Positions 41,558 through 50,918 of a stretch of 64,000 nt of DNA are shown here, one piece after another. Position numbers and translations under genes: made by a program. How positions within the stretch are numbered: position 1 is the stretch's first letter; each line of letters opens with the position of its first letter. Source of the stretch: Brevibacterium sp. (GTDB lineage: Bacteria; Actinomycetota; Actinomycetes; Actinomycetales; Brevibacteriaceae). The DNA lies in assembly GCA_030457025.1 (NCBI GenBank), contig JAKDSA010000008.1, forward strand, positions 1-64,000. The letters are read 5' to 3'. The notes under the pieces are model-generated. The model was given only the letters and a program-made list of their open reading frames with translations, had not been told where the DNA came from and did not search any database.

Positions 41558-43387
41558 TCAGGCGTCCAAGGCCTCATTGGCCTCGAGCCAGCGTTCTTCG
41601 AGGCCGCTCATCTCATCCTTGAGCTCCTGCAATGACGAAGTGAGAGTCTGCAGTCCCTCGAAGTCTGTCTGGTCGTGGTCGGCCATCTCCTCGTGGGCAC
41701 GAGCGATGCGCTTGCTCAGCTTGTCCATGCGGCGCTCGATCGAGGAGACCTCTTTCTTCGCTGCTCGGGCCTCGGCCCCGGACAGCGTCTCCGCCTCCTT
41801 CCCGGCGGACGAATTCGCGCCGCCCGGATCGGAACTCGCTGTGCCTCGGCCGGAGACAGTCGCCTTCGCGGCTCCGGTTTTGGCGCTTTCGGCACGCAGC
41901 GCCAGGTATTCGTCGACGCCTCCTGGCACATGCCGCAGGCCATGATCGAGGATGGCGTACTGCTGATCGGTGACTCGCTCGAGCAGGTACCTGTCGTGAG
42001 AGACGACGATGAGGGTGGCCGGCCAGGAATCGAGGAGGTCCTCCATCGCTGCCAACATGTCGGAGTCGACGTCATTGGTCGGCTCATCGAGGATGATGAC
42101 ATTGGGCTCGGACATGAGCAGCAGCAACAGCTGCAGCCGGCGCTTCTGCCCTCCGGAGAGCTCCTTGACTCTGGCCGAAAGGTGCTCCTTGGAGAATCCG
42201 AGACGCTCAAGCAGCTGTGCTGGGGTGTAGTCCTTGCCTTCGATGGTGAAGCTCGTCTTCGATTCCGACAGAACCTCGCGCACCTTCTGTCCGCCGATCG
42301 CGGCCAGATCCTTGAACTGCTGGTCAAGGACTCCGACCTTCACGGTCTTCCCGCGCTTGACTCTGCCTTCGTCCGGTTCGAGCTCACCTGAGATGAGACT
42401 GAGCAGGGTCGACTTGCCGGCGCCGTTGGGACCCAGGATCCCGGTACGCTCGCCGGGGGCGATGCGCCAGGTGACGTTGTCCAGTATCTGCTGGTCACCG
42501 AAGCTCAGGGACACATCGAGGAGGTCGACGACGTCCTTGCCCAGACGCGCGGTCGCCATCTTCTTCAGCTCGACCGGGTTGCGCACCTCAGGCACATCGG
42601 CGATGAGCTGGTTTGCGGCCTCGATGCGGAACTTCGGTTTCGAGGTGCGGGCGGGCGCACCTCGGCGCAGCCAGGCCAGTTCCTTGCGCATGAGGTTCTG
42701 GCGCTTCTGCTCGGTCGCGGCTGCGATCCGATCGCGTTCGACGCGCTGGAGGACGTAGGCGGCGTAGCCGCCCTCGAAGGGTTCGACGATCTGGTCGTGG
42801 ACTTCCCAGGTCTTGTTGCAGACCTCGTCGAGGAACCACCGGTCGTGGGTCACGAGCAGCAGGGCTCCGGAGTTCTTCGCCCACCGGTTCTTGATGTGCT
42901 TGGCCAACCACGAGATGCCGTCGACGTCGAGGTGGTTGGTGGGCTCATCGAGGATGAGCAGGTCACAGTCGTCGATGAGCAGCGCCGCCAGAGCCACGCG
43001 ACGGCGCTGCCCGCCGGAGAGGCTGCCGATGGTGGCATTCCAGTCGAGGTCGGCGATGAGTCCTGCGATGATGTCGCGGGCCGCGGCGTCGCGGGCCCAT
43101 TCGTGGTCGTCCATGTCGCCGACGACGGACTGGCCGACGGTCGCTTCCGAGTCCATGGTGTCGCGTTGGCTGAGCATGCCCAAGCGCATACCGCCGCGGT
43201 AGGTCACTCGTCCGGAGTCGGGTTCGATGGTGCCTGCGAGCATGCCCAGCAGGCTGGACTTGCCGTCGCCGTTGCGGCCGACGATGCCGATCATGTCTCC
43301 AGCGTCGACGCCGAGCGTCACGGAGTCGAAGACGATGCGGGTGGGGTATTCGAGGTGCAGGGCTTCAGCCCCGAGAAGATGTGTCAT
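41558..43387 (-). CDS. ABC-F family ATPase (Uup-like)
   Basis: 609 residues with two nucleotide-binding domains and no membrane segments. First domain: Walker A VGRNGDGKSSLLGM, signature LSGGQRRRVALAALLI, Walker B LLILDEPTNHLD. Second domain: GPNGAGKSTLLSLISGE, LSGGQKRRLQLLLLLM and VIILDEPTNDVD. A C-terminal coiled coil (about 545-605) suggests the Uup subgroup, which acts on ribosomes or DNA structures. The linker between domains contains the positively charged helix EQKRQNLMRKELAWLRRGAPARTSKPKFRIEAA. ATG 43387 lies behind no obvious site except GAAGGCGAT. Role in translation is inferred from the family. Confidence 0.88.
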   Translation of the reverse strand: MTHLLGAEALHLEYPTRIVFDSVTLGVDAGDMIGIVGRNGDGKSSLLGMLAGTIEPDSGRVTYRGGMRLGMLSQRDTMDSEATVGQSVVGDMDDHEWARDAAARDIIAGLIADLDWNATIGSLSGGQRRRVALAALLIDDCDLLILDEPTNHLDVDGISWLAKHIKNRWAKNSGALLLVTHDRWFLDEVCNKTWEVHDQIVEPFEGGYAAYVLQRVERDRIAAATEQKRQNLMRKELAWLRRGAPARTSKPKFRIEAANQLIADVPEVRNPVELKKMATARLGKDVVDLLDVSLSFGDQQILDNVTWRIAPGERTGILGPNGAGKSTLLSLISGELEPDEGRVKRGKTVKVGVLDQQFKDLAAIGGQKVREVLSESKTSFTIEGKDYTPAQLLERLGFSKEHLSARVKELSGGQKRRLQLLLLLMSEPNVIILDEPTNDVDSDMLAAMEDLLDSWPATLIVVSHDRYLLERVTDQQYAILDHGLRHVPGGVDEYLALRAESAKTGAAKATVSGRGTASSDPGGANSSAGKEAETLSGAEARAAKKEVSSIERRMDKLSKRIARAHEEMADHDQTDFEGLQTLTSSLQELKDEMSGLEERWLEANEALDA

Positions 43388-43703
43388 ATCGCCTTCCAGT
43401 TTAGGGCACGAGCGGTGTGGAACCAGCATGGGCGGGCCCACAGGCGACCGGAGTCAGGGGCACCGTCCGGGATGGCGGAACGCCGAGGTGGGACAGAGCG
43501 AACATGAAGTTATGTTGCGTTTTCATATCGGTGTCGCAGATTCAGATGCAAGAAGCCCCTGATATGGGTTGCAGTGGCATTAGACTGACGGAAAATTCAT
43601 TGAAATACGACTGATCATCCAGTGGTTTCACAAATTCGGTGGAGGACTGTGTGCCTCGATCGACGCCATTGTCGGTCCTGAAGTTCTTGAGAAAAGAGTA
43701 ATC
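43388..43703. other. 316-bp divergent intergenic region before the nucleoside operon
   Basis: Contains the promoters of both the ABC-F gene (minus) and the BMP lipoprotein gene (plus). The sequence around 43510-43620 is more AT-rich than the surroundings. TTGCAG at 43570 could be a -35 but no -10 at good spacing was found. No operator or riboswitch was recognised. Confidence 0.4.
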
Positions 43704-44774
43704 GTGAAGAAGCTCGTATCTGCGGTGTCGATTGCCGCCGCATCTGCCCTCGTGCTCTCGGCCTGTGGATCGGGGGACAGCGGCGACTCGAAGGCTGAGG
43801 ACTTCCTCGGCTGTATGGTCTCGGATTCCGGTGGCTGGGATGACCAGTCGTTCAACCAGTCGGGTCGTGAGGGCATGCAGGCAGCGGTGGACAACCTCGG
43901 CATCGAAGAGTCGCTGGCCGAGTCGCAGGGCGACGCGGACTTCAAGCCCAACGTCGACAACATGATCCAGCAGGGCTGCAACCTCACCTTCGGCGTCGGG
44001 TTCCTGCTCGAAGACGCGATCCAGGAGGCCGCAGAGGCCAACACGGACCTGAACTTCGCTCTCATCGACTCCACCTTCTCCGATGCCGACGGCAACCCAG
44101 TGACGATCGACAACGCCAAGCCCCTTGTCTTCAACACTGCCGAGGCCGCCTACCTCGCCGGCTATGTGGCTGCGGCATCGTCGGAATCCGGCAAGGTCGG
44201 AACCTTCGGCGGCATCCAGATCCCCTCGGTGACGATCTTCATGGACGGCTTCGCCGATGGTGTCAAGAAGTACAACGAAGAGAACAAGAAGGACGTCAAG
44301 CTCCTGGGCTGGGATAAGGAGAAGCAGGACGGCTCGTTCTCCGGTGACTTCGAGAACCAGGGTCAGGGGCAGGCGCTGACCAAACAGCTCATTTCTCAGG
44401 GAGCCGACGTCATCATGCCCGTCGCCGGTCCTGTCGGACTGGGCGCGGCCGCCGCCGCAAAGGAAGCCAAGGACGTCAAGCTCATCTGGGTCGACTCCGA
44501 TGGGTACGAGTCCACAGAATACGGTGACATCATCCTCACCTCGGTGGTCAAGCAGATCGCCAACGCCGTTGAGGACACCATCGGCGAAGCCCAGGACGGC
44601 AATTTCTCCTCCGAGCCCTACGTCGGCACCCTCGAGAACGAAGGCGTCGGACTTGCTCCGTACCACGAGTTCAAGGACGAGGTCCCCGAGGACGTGAAGA
44701 AGAAGGTCGAAGAGCTGAAGAAGAAGATCATCGACGGATCACTGACCGTGGATTCCGAGAGCACGCCCAAATAA
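43704..44774 (+). CDS. BMP-family nucleoside-binding lipoprotein
   Basis: 356 residues from GTG 43704, preceded by GAAAAGAG. The lipobox SAVSIAAASALVLSACGSG predicts lipid attachment at about Cys21. The Bmp/PnrA fold is marked by MVSDSGGWDDQSFNQSGREGMQAA, FALIDSTFSD, AAYLAGYVAAASS, GGIQIPSVTIFMDGFADGVK, and VDSDGY. Members bind purine or pyrimidine nucleosides for an ABC importer. It heads the operon with the ATPase and permeases, and the downstream catabolic genes point to deoxynucleosides or ribonucleosides as cargo. Confidence 0.9.
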   Translation: MKKLVSAVSIAAASALVLSACGSGDSGDSKAEDFLGCMVSDSGGWDDQSFNQSGREGMQAAVDNLGIEESLAESQGDADFKPNVDNMIQQGCNLTFGVGFLLEDAIQEAAEANTDLNFALIDSTFSDADGNPVTIDNAKPLVFNTAEAAYLAGYVAAASSESGKVGTFGGIQIPSVTIFMDGFADGVKKYNEENKKDVKLLGWDKEKQDGSFSGDFENQGQGQALTKQLISQGADVIMPVAGPVGLGAAAAAKEAKDVKLIWVDSDGYESTEYGDIILTSVVKQIANAVEDTIGEAQDGNFSSEPYVGTLENEGVGLAPYHEFKDEVPEDVKKKVEELKKKIIDGSLTVDSESTPK

Positions 44775-44786
44775 GCGAATAGGCTA

Positions 44787-44820
44787 AGCTGCAGGGCCGA
44801 GTCCTCTCGGCCCTGCAGCT
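44787..44820. terminator. Intra-operon terminator/attenuator
   Basis: Perfect 15-bp stem AGCTGCAGGGCCGAG / CTCGGCCCTGCAGCT with a TCCT loop, followed by TTTGAATTT. It lies between the BMP gene and the ATPase gene, ending 28 bases before the latter's GTG. It may reduce expression of the downstream genes relative to the binding protein. Confidence 0.75.
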
Positions 44821-44847
44821 TTGAATTTGTGAGGAGTACCGGAAGCA

Positions 44848-46416
44848 GTGAAACTCGAGCTTCGCGGGATGACTAAGGTGTTCGGATCGTTCGTGGCCAA
44901 CGACCACATCGATCTGACCATCGAACCGGGCGAGATCCACGCCCTGTTGGGTGAGAACGGCGCCGGGAAGTCCACCATGATGAACGTCCTCTATGGACTC
45001 TACGACGCCGACGGGGGAGAGATCCTCCTCGACGGCGAAGCTGTGACCTTCGCCGGTCCGGGAGACGCTGTGGACGCCGGCATCGGCATGGTCCACCAGC
45101 ACTTCATGCTCGTGCCCGTGTTCACCGTCGCCGAATCGGTGGCGCTGGGCTACGAGCCCACGAAGTCACTGGGACTCATCGACCTCGCCGAGGCGCGGAA
45201 GAAGGTCAGGGAGATCTCGTCGAGATTCAACTTCAACATCGATCCCGATGCCCTCATCGAGGACCTGCCGGTCGGTGCCCAGCAGCGCGTCGAGATCATC
45301 AAGGCCCTGTCCCGGGATGCGAAGATCCTCATCCTCGACGAGCCCACTGCCGTGCTCACCCCGCAGGAGACCGACGAGCTCATCTCGATCATGCGCCAGC
45401 TCAAGGAGCAGGGCACCTCGATCGTGTTCATCACCCACAAACTGCGTGAGGTCCGAGCGATCGCGGATTCCATCACGGTCATCCGCCGTGGCAAGATCGT
45501 CGGCGAGGCCTCCCCGGAATCCACCGAGGCGGAGCTGGCCAGCCAGATGGTCGGCCGTCACGTGTCATTGACGACCGAGAAGGACGAGGCCGATCCCGGC
45601 GATGCCACCTTCCAGGTCCGCAGCCTCACCGTCGTCGACAAAGCTGAGAACATCGTCGTCGACGATGTCAGCTTCGATGTCCGTCGCGGCGAGATCCTCG
45701 CCGTTGCCGGTGTGCAGGGCAATGGTCAGACGGAGTTGGCCGAGACCATCATCGGGTTGAGCGAACCACGCCTGGGTTCGATCACGCTCGACGGGAAGGA
45801 CCTCGTCGGGGAATCTGTGAAGAACCGTCTGGGTTCGGGCATCGGCTTCGTTCCCGAGGACCGTTCCACCGACGGCATCATCGCCGAGTTCACGATCCGC
45901 GAGAACATGATCCTCGACGTCTACGATCGTCCTCCGTATGCCAAGGGCCTCAACCTCAAGGCCGCAGTCATCGACGACGAGGCGAAGAAGAAGGTCGAGG
46001 AGTTCGACATCCGCCTCGGCAGTGTCATCGACCCGATCGCGACACTGTCGGGAGGCAACCAGCAGAAGGTCGTCCTCTCGCGTGAACTCGGTCGCGAGCT
46101 GCGACTGTTCATCGCCAGCCAGCCCACTCGCGGCCTCGACGTCGGCTCGATCGAATTCGTCCACAAACGCGTCATCGCCGAACGCGATGCCGGCACCCCC
46201 TGCCTCATCGTCTCCACAGAGCTCGACGAGGTCTACGGAATCGCCGACCGGATCGCGGTCATGTACTCAGGCCGCATCGTCGGCATCGTCGGTGCCGACA
46301 CCTCACGTGAGGCCCTGGGCCTGATGATGGCCGGTGTCCCTGCCGACGAAGCATTCGCCGCCACCGCGGCACCCGACGAGAACTCAGCCACCACCTCGGC
46401 GGAGGAAACCACATGA
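44848..46416 (+). CDS. Nucleoside ABC transporter ATP-binding protein (two-NBD)
   Basis: 522 residues with two nucleotide-binding domains as in sugar/nucleoside importers. First domain: Walker A LGENGAGKSTMMNVLYGLYDADGG, Q-loop HQHFMLVPVFTVAES, signature-like DLPVGAQQRVEIIKALSRDAKILILDEPTAVLTPQE. Second domain: GVQGNGQTELAETI, LSGGNQQKVVLSRELGRELRLFIASQPTRGLDVGS. The first domain's signature departs from LSGGQ (LPVGAQQ), normal for this subfamily. GTG 44848 follows GAGGAG. The stop overlaps the first permease (ATGA). Confidence 0.9.
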   Translation: MKLELRGMTKVFGSFVANDHIDLTIEPGEIHALLGENGAGKSTMMNVLYGLYDADGGEILLDGEAVTFAGPGDAVDAGIGMVHQHFMLVPVFTVAESVALGYEPTKSLGLIDLAEARKKVREISSRFNFNIDPDALIEDLPVGAQQRVEIIKALSRDAKILILDEPTAVLTPQETDELISIMRQLKEQGTSIVFITHKLREVRAIADSITVIRRGKIVGEASPESTEAELASQMVGRHVSLTTEKDEADPGDATFQVRSLTVVDKAENIVVDDVSFDVRRGEILAVAGVQGNGQTELAETIIGLSEPRLGSITLDGKDLVGESVKNRLGSGIGFVPEDRSTDGIIAEFTIRENMILDVYDRPPYAKGLNLKAAVIDDEAKKKVEEFDIRLGSVIDPIATLSGGNQQKVVLSRELGRELRLFIASQPTRGLDVGSIEFVHKRVIAERDAGTPCLIVSTELDEVYGIADRIAVMYSGRIVGIVGADTSREALGLMMAGVPADEAFAATAAPDENSATTSAEETT

Positions 46417-47645
46417 CAACTGACACTTCCCCGGCGGCCCCTTCGCCGGCCCCACCTCCGTCTGCCGAAGCGGAACCAGGCAAGGAACCGAATCTGCTGC
46501 AGGAGATCCTGTCCGGGTCGTGGTTGGTCTCGGTGCTGGCCATCGTGGCCGCGCTCGTCCTCGGCGGTGTGCTCATCGCCGTGTCGAATGCTGAGGTCGT
46601 CGAAGCCGCGAAGAACATCTTCGCAGCCCCCGGCTCCTTCTTCTCGACCCTGTTCTCCACCGTCGGTGACGCGTATTCGGCGCTGTTCCGCGGCGCGGTC
46701 TTCGACTGGAACGCACGCACCACGGAGCGTGCGATCCGCCCCCTGACCGAATCTCTGGTCAGCGGCACCCCACTCATCCTGACCGGGCTGGGCATCGCCC
46801 TGGCGTTCCGTTCGGGACTGTTCAACATCGGCGGCCAGGGGCAGGTCATCCTCGGTGCCACGATCGCCGGCTACCTCGGCTATGCCCTGCACCTGCCACC
46901 CGTCGTGCACATGCTCATCGCCGCCATCGGCGGCATCATCGGCGGCGCGATCTGGGCCGGCATCGCCGGTGTGCTCAAAGCACGGACCGGAGCCAACGAG
47001 GTGATCGTGACGATCATGCTCAACTCCATCGCCGGCTACCTGTTGGGGTACCTGCTCAAGCAGAACTGGTTCACGCACACCACCTCGGCGAACCCGCAGT
47101 CACGGACACTCGATGACTCGTCGCACATGTTCATGCTCCTGCCGTCACCGTTTCGTCTGCACTTCGGATTCATCATCGCCATCCTCGCCACGATCTTCGT
47201 GTGGTGGCTGCTCGAACGCTCGACGATCGGCTTCGAATTCAAGGCTGTCGGCGCCAACCCGCACGCGGCCCGGACAGCCGGCATCTCCGTGTCGAAGGTG
47301 ACGATCCTGGTGATGATCGTGGCCGGAGCCCTCGCCGGACTCGGCGGAGCGGCTCAGGTACTCGGCACCGAGTTCAAACTCACCGGCGGGATCAGCGGCT
47401 CGATCGGCTTCGACGCCATCACCGTTGCCCTGCTGGGACGGTCCAAACCATTGGGAACCTTCCTCGCGGGGCTGCTCTTCGGCGCGTTCAAGGCCGGTGG
47501 TTACCTGATGCAATCGCAGACCGGAACCCCGATCGACATCGTCCTCGTGGTCCAGTCGGTCATCGTCCTGCTCATCGCGGCCCCACCACTCGTGAGGTCG
47601 ATCTTCCGGTTGCCCGCACCGGCGCTCAAGCGGAAGGAGTCCTGA
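46413..47645 (+). CDS. Nucleoside ABC transporter permease 1
   Basis: 410 residues. The N-terminal 30 residues are Pro/Ala-rich and polar, followed by a membrane segment VSVLAIVAALVLGGVLIAVSN. Further helices surround the family core ESLVSGTPLILTGLGIALAFRSGLFNIGGQGQVILGATIAGYLGYAL, with FNIGGQGQ as the conserved loop. Later RSKPLGTFLAGLLFGAFKAGGYLMQSQTGTPIDIVLVVQSVIVLLIA. This is a BPD-type 2 permease of nucleoside importers. ATG overlaps the ATPase stop; the stop is one base from the next gene. Confidence 0.9.
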   Translation: MTTDTSPAAPSPAPPPSAEAEPGKEPNLLQEILSGSWLVSVLAIVAALVLGGVLIAVSNAEVVEAAKNIFAAPGSFFSTLFSTVGDAYSALFRGAVFDWNARTTERAIRPLTESLVSGTPLILTGLGIALAFRSGLFNIGGQGQVILGATIAGYLGYALHLPPVVHMLIAAIGGIIGGAIWAGIAGVLKARTGANEVIVTIMLNSIAGYLLGYLLKQNWFTHTTSANPQSRTLDDSSHMFMLLPSPFRLHFGFIIAILATIFVWWLLERSTIGFEFKAVGANPHAARTAGISVSKVTILVMIVAGALAGLGGAAQVLGTEFKLTGGISGSIGFDAITVALLGRSKPLGTFLAGLLFGAFKAGGYLMQSQTGTPIDIVLVVQSVIVLLIAAPPLVRSIFRLPAPALKRKES

Positions 47646-47646
47646 C

Positions 47647-48945
47647 ATGACTGCTCAGAACACGACTGCTGCGACAACGGCAGCGAAGACCTCGGCACAG
47701 TCCAAGGTGCTGACCCCGATCGCGTGGAAATTCCCGATCACCTACACGATCCTGGCGCTCGTCTCGCTCATCTTCTTCGGACTCATCGGCCGTGACGGTG
47801 AGACGACTTTCCGGATCGCGACCAGCGGAGACCTCTTCGCCATTCCCGATGTCGTCGTGTCCTCGACCGTGGCCGGACTGATTCTGTCCCTCATCCTCGT
47901 GGTCATGGCGGCATCCTCGGTCTACCTCGCGATCAAGCGGATCACCCTGGCCGCCTGGTTCCCGATGGTCTTCGGCATCCTGTTCGTCGTCTCCTTCCTC
48001 GCCTGGGCCGGTGGCGGCAGCGGCGGAGTGATCCCGCTGACCACACTGCTGGCAGGCGCCTTGGCTCTGTCCGTGCCGCTGATCTTCGGTGCCATGTGCG
48101 GGCTCGTCGGCGAACGCTCGGGCATCATCAACATCGCCATCGAAGGCCAGCTGCTGGCCGGTGCCTTCCTCGCCGCAGTCGTCGCTTCTGTGGTCAAGAA
48201 CCCCTATGCGGGACTGCTGGCGGCACCGATCGCCGGTGCGCTGGTGGCCGTGATTCTCACGTTCTTCGCAGTGAAGTACTGGGTCAACCAGATCATCATC
48301 GGCGTCGTGCTCAACGTGCTCGTCGTCGGTGTCACCAGCTTCCTCTACTCGACGGTGCTGACGGAGGATCCCGAGCTGTGGAACGCCAGGCAGAAGCTTC
48401 CCGATCTGCCGATCCCGCTGCTGTCGGACATCCCCGTCCTGGGACGAGTGCTCTTCGATCAGAACATCCTCGTCTACATCATGTACGTCGTCGTCATCGC
48501 CCTTCAGATCTTCGTGTTCCGGTCGAAGTGGGGCCTGCGGATGCGTGCAGTCGGCGAACACCCGAAGGCAGCCGACACCGTGGGCATCAAGGTCAACTTC
48601 ACCCGCGTTCGCAACACCCTTGTGGCCGGTGCCATCGCGGGCCTCGGCGGTGCCTTCTTCACCGTCGGATCGGGTCTGGCGTTCGGCAAGGAGATGTCGG
48701 CCGGACAGGGATACATCGCGCTGGCGGCGATGATCCTGGGCAAATGGAACCCGAAGGGAGCCCTGCTCGCTGCCCTGCTGTTCGGGTTCTCCAAGAGCTT
48801 GGGCAACACTCTGCAGTCCATCGGAACCCCGGTGGCCAACGAGCTGCTGCTCATGCTTCCCTATATCGTCACGGTTCTCGCCGTTGCCGGTTTCGTCGGC
48901 CGGGTTCGCCCACCGGCGGCCTCGGGCGTACCGTACGTCAAATAA
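47647..48945 (+). CDS. Nucleoside ABC transporter permease 2
   Basis: 432 residues. After a polar N-terminus there are about ten membrane segments. The conserved core is SVPLIFGAMCGLVGERSGIINIAIEGQLLAGAFLAAVVASVV, and the cytosolic loop GVVLNVLVVGVTSFLYSTV precedes the C-terminal helices ending in AGFVGRVRPPAASGVPYVK. It forms the importer channel together with the preceding permease. ATG 47647 is separated from the upstream stop by one base. The cytidine deaminase gene follows after 28 bases. Confidence 0.9.
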   Translation: MTAQNTTAATTAAKTSAQSKVLTPIAWKFPITYTILALVSLIFFGLIGRDGETTFRIATSGDLFAIPDVVVSSTVAGLILSLILVVMAASSVYLAIKRITLAAWFPMVFGILFVVSFLAWAGGGSGGVIPLTTLLAGALALSVPLIFGAMCGLVGERSGIINIAIEGQLLAGAFLAAVVASVVKNPYAGLLAAPIAGALVAVILTFFAVKYWVNQIIIGVVLNVLVVGVTSFLYSTVLTEDPELWNARQKLPDLPIPLLSDIPVLGRVLFDQNILVYIMYVVVIALQIFVFRSKWGLRMRAVGEHPKAADTVGIKVNFTRVRNTLVAGAIAGLGGAFFTVGSGLAFGKEMSAGQGYIALAAMILGKWNPKGALLAALLFGFSKSLGNTLQSIGTPVANELLLMLPYIVTVLAVAGFVGRVRPPAASGVPYVK

Positions 48946-48973
48946 GTCAACGCTGAAGAGAGAGGTATCCCCA

Positions 48974-49468
48974 ATGACTTCTGCAGACGTCGAAGCCTCT
49001 GAACACGTGTGGAGCGTGGAACCCATCCCCGCCTCGGTCGACGACCTGAGTGAGGGCACCTGGTCGCTGTTGCGCGATGAGGCGTTGCGTGCGATGCGCT
49101 GCGCTTACGTCCCGTATTCGTCCTATCCCGTGGGTGCGGCCGCGCTCGTCGATGATGGTCGAATCGTCAGCGGTGCAAATATTGAGAATGCCTCGTTCGG
49201 GGTTACGCTGTGTGCCGAATGCTCCCTCGTCTCCGACCTGTTCATGTCCGGCGGCGGCCGGCTCGTGGCGTTCGATTGCGTTGATGGTGCGGGAGCGACC
49301 CTGGTCCCGTGCGGACGCTGCCGCCAACTCCTGTTCGAACACGGTGGCAATGAGCTCATGCTCAACATGCCCAGCGGCAAGGAAGCCATGTCGGTGGTCC
49401 TGCCCGAAGCCTTCGGACCAGATCACCTGCGGCCCGATGCGCAGGGCGAAGGCTCCGCCAAGCACTGA
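48974..49468 (+). CDS. cdd: Cytidine deaminase
   Basis: 164 residues. The zinc site is formed by VTLCAECSLVSDLFM (C-A-E with the catalytic glutamate) and LVPCGRCRQLLFEHG (PCxxC). The substrate block YVPYSSYPVGAAALVDDGRIVSGANIENAS is standard. It deaminates cytidine and deoxycytidine to uridine and deoxyuridine in the cytosol. ATG 48974 gives a normal N-terminus, with GAGAGAGG upstream; the longer form would overlap the permease. Part of the nucleoside operon. Confidence 0.92.
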   Translation: MTSADVEASEHVWSVEPIPASVDDLSEGTWSLLRDEALRAMRCAYVPYSSYPVGAAALVDDGRIVSGANIENASFGVTLCAECSLVSDLFMSGGGRLVAFDCVDGAGATLVPCGRCRQLLFEHGGNELMLNMPSGKEAMSVVLPEAFGPDHLRPDAQGEGSAKH

Positions 49469-49509
49469 ACCCGATATCGGCCACATTCGAAGAACGAAGG
49501 ACTGACACC

Positions 49510-50799
49510 GTGAGAGTAGAGGCATTCGATGCCGTCGACGTCATCGCCGCCAAACGCGATGACCGCACCCTGAGCAAAGAGCAGATCGACTGGGTGATCG
49601 ATGCCTACACTCGAGGTGTCGTCGCCGATGAGCAGATGGCCGCCCTGGCCATGGCGATCTTCATCAACGACATGGAACCGCGCGAGATCGCGGACTGGAC
49701 TCAGGCGATGATCGCCTCGGGCGAGCGGATGGACTTCTCCTCCCTGACCCGTCCCACCTCGGACAAGCATTCGACCGGGGGAGTCGGGGACAAGATCACC
49801 TTGCCCCTGGCACCACTGGTTGCAGTCTTCGACGTCGCCGTCCCACAGCTGTCGGGCCGGGGCTTGGGCCACACCGGCGGAACCCTGGACAAGCTTGAGT
49901 CCATTCCCGGCTGGCAGGCGGGCCTGAGCAATGAGGCCATCCTCGACCAGCTCGAGGACCTGGGCGCTGTCATCTGCGCCGCGGGCTCCGGCTTGGCACC
50001 GGCGGACAAGAAGCTCTACGCACTGCGCGACACCACCTCGACGGTCGACTGCATTCCGCTCATCGCCTCCTCGATCATGTCGAAGAAGATCGCCGAAGGC
50101 ACCGAAGGACTCGTCCTCGACGTCAAGGTCGGATCGGGTGCCTTCATGAAGAACCTGCCCAAGGCTCAGAAACTGGCACGGACCATGGTCGATCTGGGCA
50201 AGGCCGCTGGGGTCAAGACCTCGGCGCTGCTCACCGACATGTCCACCCCGCTGGGACTCACGGTCGGCAACGCCCTCGAGGTCCGCGAGTCGGTCGAGGT
50301 CCTCGCCGGCGGCGGACCCGCCGACGTCGTCGACCTGACGGTCGCCCTGGCCGAGGAGATGCTGCGACTGGCCGGCAAGACCGACGTCGACGTGCGTGCA
50401 GCGCTGTCCGACGGTCGGGCCATGGACGTGTGGAAGACGATGATCCGGGCGCAGAACGGTGACCCCGAGGCCGCGCTGCCTGTCGCCGAACACACCGAGG
50501 TTGTCACAGCCCCGCAGTCAGGCGTCCTGAGCAAACTTGATGCCCTGTCGGTCGGAGTCTCCTCCTGGCGCTTGGGCGCCGGACGGGCGCGCAAGGAAGA
50601 TCCGGTCCAGGACGTGGCCGGTATCGAACTCCACGCCAAACCGGGCGATACCGTCACCGCCGGTCAGCCGCTGATGACCCTGCACACGGCCACACCGGAA
50701 CGCTTCTCCCGGGCCATGGAATCGTTGGAGAATGCCGTCGAGATCGGCGGCGACCTCAGTCAGGTCTCCGACTCGATCGTGCTCGAGAAGATCACCTGA
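49510..50799 (+). CDS. deoA: Thymidine phosphorylase
   Basis: 429 residues from GTG 49510 with AAGAACGAAGGA upstream. Signatures are FINDMEPREIADWTQAMIASGE, RPTSDKHSTGGVGDKITLPLAPLVA (phosphate and substrate site), GRGLGHTGGTLDKLESIPG and LDVKVGSGAFMKNLP. The C-terminal pyrimidine nucleoside phosphorylase domain ends with LHAKPGDTVTAGQPLMTLHT. It splits thymidine or deoxyuridine to base and deoxyribose-1-phosphate. Works downstream of cytidine deaminase in the same operon. Confidence 0.92.
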   Translation: MRVEAFDAVDVIAAKRDDRTLSKEQIDWVIDAYTRGVVADEQMAALAMAIFINDMEPREIADWTQAMIASGERMDFSSLTRPTSDKHSTGGVGDKITLPLAPLVAVFDVAVPQLSGRGLGHTGGTLDKLESIPGWQAGLSNEAILDQLEDLGAVICAAGSGLAPADKKLYALRDTTSTVDCIPLIASSIMSKKIAEGTEGLVLDVKVGSGAFMKNLPKAQKLARTMVDLGKAAGVKTSALLTDMSTPLGLTVGNALEVRESVEVLAGGGPADVVDLTVALAEEMLRLAGKTDVDVRAALSDGRAMDVWKTMIRAQNGDPEAALPVAEHTEVVTAPQSGVLSKLDALSVGVSSWRLGAGRARKEDPVQDVAGIELHAKPGDTVTAGQPLMTLHTATPERFSRAMESLENAVEIGGDLSQVSDSIVLEKIT

Positions 50800-50918
50800 G
50801 GGGGTCGCGCCGACCGGTCTCGACAGCCTGAACCAGCCACCCTCACACCACACAACTTCACCGCCCAGACAGCTTCGCCACCGACGAAGCCGAACCCGCA
50901 CCACCTTGGAGGATCACC

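Noticed and set aside
47626-49059. 477-codon open frame opposite permease 2 and cdd
   Set aside because: Charged, Asp/Arg/His-rich translation typical of the reverse of a membrane protein gene; no motif.
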